Shown: in pieces, positions 62,664-64,000 of the stretch
How positions within the stretch are numbered: position 1 is the first letter of the stretch
Layout of the letters: each line of letters begins with the position of its first letter
NCBI RefSeq assembly: GCF_011046535.1
Contig: NZ_CP049257.1
Span: 4,092,001 to 4,156,000, forward strand
Direction: 5' to 3'
DNA: 64,000 bases
Origin: Nocardioides anomalus
GTDB taxonomy: Bacteria; Actinomycetota; Actinomycetes; Propionibacteriales; Nocardioidaceae
Made by a program: the position numbers and the translations under genes
The notes under the pieces: model-generated
Databases searched by the model: none
What the model saw: the letters and a program-made list of their open reading frames with translations, nothing else
Told to the model about the DNA's origin: nothing

Positions 62664-63866
62664 TCACCGGGCCACCCGGTCGCCCACGCGGAGCGCGACC
62701 ATCATCGACTCCAGGGCGAGGGCCACCGGGACATTGAACTCCAGCATCTGCTCGCGTGCGGCGAAGATGGCGGCAATGCGCTGGAGGTTCTGCTCGGGCG
62801 TGGAGACCCGGGCCAGCTCCTCGACGTCGCCGCGGATCTCCTCGTTGACCAGGACGCCGGGCGCGCGGGTGCCGATCGCGATGGCGTCGCGGTAGACCGA
62901 GACCAGGTCCATCAGCCCCCGGTCCACCATGTCGAGGTGGCGCCGCTTGGCCCGGGTGCGCTGACCCTTCTCGAGGGCGCTCAGCGCCGGGGCGTACTCC
63001 CGTGGGCGGCGCCCGCGCTCGACCACGCCGTACGCCGTGTCGAGGTCGGTCTTCTCCCGCGCGTCGAGCTCGCTGGTGACCTGGTCGGCCTCCTCCTTGG
63101 TGACCTCGGCCAGGTTGGCGGCCGCGGTCATGCAGGCGCCGAGGCTGAGCAGCTTGGCGGGGTAGGAGACGACCTCGCGGCGCCGGTTGCGGGTCGCCTC
63201 GTCGCGGGCCAGCGCCCGGGCCCGGCCGATGTGGCCCTGGCTGGCGCGGGCGGCGTACGCCGCGAGGGACTCGGCCACGCCGTCGGTGCGGACCAGGAAC
63301 GCCGCGACGTCCTCGGTGGTCGGCGTGGCGAGGGTGACCAGCCGGCACCGTGAGCGGATGGTGGGCAGCACGTCCTCGACCGTCGGCGCGCACAGCATCC
63401 ACACCGTGCGGTCCGTGGGCTCCTCGATGGCCTTGAGCAGCGCGTTGCAGGCCTGGTCGGTGAGCCGGTCGGCGTCCTCGACGATGAGCACCTGCCAACG
63501 CCGGCCGACCGGCGCCAGGGCCGAGCGGCGGACCAGCTCGCGGACCTCGTCGACGCCGATGGACAGCTTCTCGGTGCGGACCATGGTCACGTCGGCGTGC
63601 GAGCCGGCCAGCACCGTGTGGCACTCGTGGCAGACCCCGCAGCCTGCGTCGGGGCCCGGGCCGAGGTCGCACTCGAGCGCCGCGGCCAGCGCCACCGCGG
63701 CGTTGGACCGGCCGCTGCCGGGCGGACCGGTGAACAGCCAGGCGTGGCTCATGCCGTGCCCGGACGCGGCCGCGCGCAGCGCCTCGATGACCCGGTGCTG
63801 GCCGACCAGGTCGTCCCACACCTGTCCTGAGGAGGGCGTGCTGCGCCCGTCTCGAAGGGCCGTCAC
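62664..63866 (-). CDS. holB: DNA polymerase III subunit delta'
   Basis: A 400-residue clamp-loader subunit. The P-loop-like segment is FTGPPGSGRSNAAVALAAAL, with Arg in place of the Walker lysine, which suits a subunit that need not hydrolyse ATP. The zinc module has CGVCHECHTV. LIVEDADRLTDQACNALLKAIEEP (in part) and TIRSRCRLV follow. The GTG at 63866 overlaps the tmk stop by 4 nt, the standard tmk-holB arrangement. Confidence 0.93.
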   Translation of the reverse strand: MTALRDGRSTPSSGQVWDDLVGQHRVIEALRAAASGHGMSHAWLFTGPPGSGRSNAAVALAAALECDLGPGPDAGCGVCHECHTVLAGSHADVTMVRTEKLSIGVDEVRELVRRSALAPVGRRWQVLIVEDADRLTDQACNALLKAIEEPTDRTVWMLCAPTVEDVLPTIRSRCRLVTLATPTTEDVAAFLVRTDGVAESLAAYAARASQGHIGRARALARDEATRNRRREVVSYPAKLLSLGACMTAAANLAEVTKEEADQVTSELDAREKTDLDTAYGVVERGRRPREYAPALSALEKGQRTRAKRRHLDMVDRGLMDLVSVYRDAIAIGTRAPGVLVNEEIRGDVEELARVSTPEQNLQRIAAIFAAREQMLEFNVPVALALESMMVALRVGDRVAR

Positions 63867-64000
63867 AGCAGCGCCTCCACCCGGGCGCGGACCTCGGCGG
63901 CCAGGTCGTCGACCGGCCGGGCGGCGTCGAGGACGAGGTAGTGCTCGGGGTCCGCGGCGGCCAGGTCGAGGAACAGCTGCCGCACCCGGACGAAGAACTC
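63863..64000 (-). CDS. tmk: thymidylate kinase, C-terminal part
   Basis: The last 45 residues of a frame that runs off the right edge: EFFVRVRQLFLDLAAADPEH then YLVLDAARPVDDLAAEV. This is the C-terminal helix region of dTMP kinases (FLDLA..DP..Y.V.D). Its coupling to holB supports the call. The ATP-binding part is outside the window. Confidence 0.85.
   Translation of the reverse strand, partial: EFFVRVRQLFLDLAAADPEHYLVLDAARPVDDLAAEVRARVEALL

Overview
The window is high-GC DNA (about 70 percent or more by eye) from an actinobacterium, most likely Nocardioides or another member of the Nocardioidaceae. The evidence is the dnaK-grpE-dnaJ-hspR operon with HspR-type inverted repeats, a DUF3151 gene next to purA and fba, ANTAR and SigE-family regulators, F420-type oxidoreductases, and many GTG starts preceded at 6-8 nt by a TANNNT -10 box, which is the leaderless-mRNA signature of this phylum. 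The genus is an inference.

Layout. 1-20 kb is a housekeeping block: a metalloprotease fragment, DUF402, purD, purA, a lipid kinase, lysS, DUF3151, an MFS exporter, an anchored surface protein, fba, a sigma factor with a membrane partner, a TrmH methylase, DedA, pyrE, an aminotransferase and clpB. From memory, the set purA/DUF3151/fba/DedA/TrmH/pyrE/clpB/dnaK operon is also grouped in Mycobacterium tuberculosis (around Rv0350-Rv0384c). 20-33 kb holds an unusual three-gene sensor operon, a 660-bp noncoding island packed with palindromes, the dnaK operon, a frameshifted M28 peptidase lipoprotein, a CapA-type lipoprotein and a hybrid histidine kinase. Both clpB and dnaK carry HspR-type (HAIR) operators, so HspR should control both.

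33-52 kb is an accessory catabolic region. Three near-identical KstR-like palindromes (fitting TNNAACNNGTTNNA) sit at the promoters of a SnoaL-like protein, an LLM oxidoreductase/DUF1214 pair and an SDR/sulfotransferase/DapB-like trio; two of them overlap the -10 box. Between them lies a minus-strand operon: a flavin monooxygenase with an N-terminal SnoaL-like domain, a ribose-type ABC importer and, last, a single ORF that fuses an acetoacetyl-CoA-synthetase-like ligase to a complete TetR regulator. A perfect 24-bp palindrome lies just upstream of this operon and is the obvious candidate operator for the fused TetR domain. Together they look like a self-regulated uptake and activation module for an unidentified ketone, sterol or terpenoid-type substrate. 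This is the best candidate for a new system in the window.

52-64 kb carries two consecutive GAF-ANTAR regulators and a 3.2-kb decayed integrative island between a complete tRNA-Thr(CGU) gene and a duplicated 40-bp copy of its 3' half. The island holds a frameshifted collagen-like protein, a frameshifted DUF3263 gene and a truncated phage Gp37/DUF5131 gene, but no integrase. After it come a LysR/TauD pair, a secreted peptidase, holB and the 3' end of tmk. Several of the frameshifts fall in C-runs, so sequencing error must be excluded before any of these genes is called dead.
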